Part shown: piece after piece, positions 62,015 to 64,000 of the stretch
How the letters are laid out: each line of letters begins with the position of its first letter
Numbering within the stretch: position 1 is the stretch's first letter
NCBI RefSeq assembly: GCF_018139145.2
Contig: NC_059477.1
Span: 18,525,522-18,589,521, forward strand
Reading direction: 5' to 3'
DNA length: 64,000 bases
From: Gymnogyps californianus
Lineage: Eukaryota; Chordata; Aves; Accipitriformes; Cathartidae
Notes under the pieces: generated by a model
Database searches by the model: none
Told to the model about the DNA's origin: nothing
What the model saw: the letters and a program-made list of their open reading frames with translations, nothing else
Made by a program: the position numbers and the translations under genes

Positions 62015-64000
62015 TCAAGATTTTCTTGGGTATTGAGAACTTTAAACATATAATGGTATCTACAGAAGTGAATTTGCATTACTCCATCCAGGATTCTAGG
62101 GGGAATCTGGGAAGAGTCGAAACATTTATGTTTAGCCTGGCAAGTACTTTAAATGTTTGGAATGGAATGTGGAGGGACAGAGTCCTTCTTTATCACATTG
62201 TTTAACATACTTCGAAAGAAACCTAATCACTCTGTCTACAACTCTAAGAGCTCTGATATGCCTGTCTTCCTACAGAAGATAATGTCTGGTCTTGTAATTA
62301 AATCTATCTTTAGAGTACGATGATGTAGCTGCAAAAGCATCTATTCTGCTTGTAAGCATACATTAAATGCACAGGGTATCATAAATGGTAGAGCCTCTAC
62401 AAAGCATAGAAAAAATACACAGAAATCTCCAACAATCATGGCTATCTCTGTGCTTTAACTTCTCCGGTTCAAGCGTTGACTTTGACACCCGAATTGGAAG
62501 TGCATATGCACACACAGTGATTTTTTCCCAAAAGTGTATACTCTAGTTACAATTATAAGGTAGGAGATTATCCTTTTAATATTGCTTTGCAGAGGAGGAA
62601 AAGGTATACTTTAAGAATCTTGCTTACACTGCTATGTCCTGATGCAGCCCTTCCCCAGTTACCACTTCTATCCCTTTCCCTCATTCCTTCAATTACAATT
62701 TTGCATAAGGAAATATCGTATAAGAAATTCAGGGTTTGGACCACTCTTCTAGAAGTCCTGCTTGTCCAGAAGGGGCTGTGTGGGATGGCTTAGTCGTTAC
62801 TCAGGCAAGAGTCACTGGATGCAGCCAAAACAATGACTTTTTCCTTCAGATGTTTCTGTCCTCTCTATACAGTCAGAACTGAAAAACTTTTAAAATTATT
62901 TCATGAGGAAGAATTTATCTGTATGAACATTTTGGAAATGGCTTGCTGTACCCACCATTCACCCATACCTGGGATTGTTGGTACAAAAATCAGAGCACTG
63001 CTGTTCTATTTTGAGTTTGCAACTAGTCAGGGGGGAGGGATAGCACTAGGTAGTGAGCTGTTCACCGTGAGCAAGTTGTTGAGAAGTGTTCTAACAACAA
63101 CAACAAAAAAAGGGAATCAGGACTAAGCTATTCGGACAAACGTGTTCACAGGAAGCAATCTGATCAGCTCTGTGTGACTCCCATTGAAATCAGCTTTTCC
63201 TTTGTAGCATGTTGAGGGAAGAGGAAGATAACTTTCAATAGATCCTAAAGAATACCATAAAGATGCACACTTGTGGCAGGGCTTATTTCTGACATTTGAT
63301 TTGGACACAGAGAGTGAGAGATAATGCATCTATGCTTCCTGGGACTGCCTGGCTGACAAGGATTAGTAAGGTAGATAGGCTCAGGACACAGTATGTGATA
63401 CGCCACGGACTGAGGCTGCACAGACATTGGCAGATCAAATTAGTCTCACTTTCTGTTGAAATCCAGGGGGTAATATTATCTAAGGAAGAGCAGGTGCAAC
63501 ATATTCTGCTGTGTTTGTAAGAAATTTGCTTCAGAGGAAACTTAAATCAGGCCAAATGCCAGTGCTGGGGGGAGATGGTAGCTAAGGATTACGTAGCCTT
63601 GAAATAGGAACTCAACTAGGTTCAGCACTTCCATTGCCTTGTTGCTTTTCTACTAATGATGAATCTAAATGAGGCCACCCAGAATGAATTCTCTTGAACT
63701 TTCAGAAAACTCAGATACTATGACTGTACTAAAACTTCCAGTAACAGAATAAGCATCAGCAAACTGTTTTTCTTACCTCATGCCCTTAACCTAAGAGTCT
63801 GGTTTTTTCTGCTACTTTCGTACTAATAGAGAGAAAAGGTGAAGAAGAGCTATACAAGAAAGAAAAAACAGGAAAAGAAGAAAGAATGCTTTTATTTGCA
63901 ATTCCCTTTTAAGTCAGTCACTATTTCACAGTGTAATATGGAAAGGCATAGTTTTGGTGGTTTCAGAGCAAGGATTTTTGTGTCTATGAGTATCACAAAC

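Larger units (their letters stand above)
57477..64000 (+). other. Downstream of exon 14: probable last intron(s) of PDE11A
   Basis: 6.5 kb of AT-rich DNA. Apart from the candidate alternative exon at 58157, I searched by eye for the expected final-exon peptide (ALVKVN ... RSKWEELHQ, as recalled) and did not find it. No other gene was recognised on either strand. Confidence 0.7.

Overview
The window is vertebrate, most likely avian, nuclear DNA. It is AT-rich, carries 14 short plus-strand exons with consensus splice sites and long non-coding introns, and has no bacterial-style gene packing. A 600-bp 5'-truncated CR1 LINE and a second CR1 3' tail, both ending in the bird/reptile CR1 signature, point to a bird. 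The species cannot be told from sequence alone.

Essentially the whole window is one gene: the 3' two-thirds of PDE11A, the dual-specificity cAMP/cGMP phosphodiesterase 11A. The 14 coding exons (3225-57476) sum to 1282 bp. They splice in frame into 427 complete codons with no stop. Exons 1-4 (3225-7938) encode the C-terminal part of the GAF-B domain. Exon 5 (10880-10930) encodes the linker. After a 22.6-kb intron, exons 6-14 (33540-57476) encode nearly all of the HD-type catalytic domain. Every key residue is present: the general-acid His and metal His in exon 7, the HD pair in exon 8, the third metal Asp in exon 12 and the nucleotide-selecting Gln in exon 14. The 5' exons (N-terminus, GAF-A, start of GAF-B) lie before the window. 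The usual last exon was not found and presumably lies beyond position 64000.

Introns: 3361-33539 carries a CR1 tail (~26.5 kb), a larger CR1 copy (29.15-29.75 kb) whose residual ORF2 end is still open, several weak MIR-like ancient SINE fragments and simple repeats. A possible fragment of an avian endogenous retroviral LTR end sits at 38.27 kb. No second protein gene, tRNA, rRNA or CRISPR array was recognised on either strand.

Points worth a second look: the intron after exon 12 must use a GC donor; a strong acceptor at 58156 opens a 15-codon in-frame tail ending in TAG (58157-58204), a candidate alternative terminal exon that would replace the C-terminal end of the catalytic domain; the intron between exons 6 and 7 is only 105 bp and its retention would truncate the protein before the active site; and GAF-B appears to carry one extra serine relative to mammalian PDE11A as I recall it. 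I saw no clearly new biological system here; the window reads as an ordinary conserved vertebrate gene body with a few splicing oddities.
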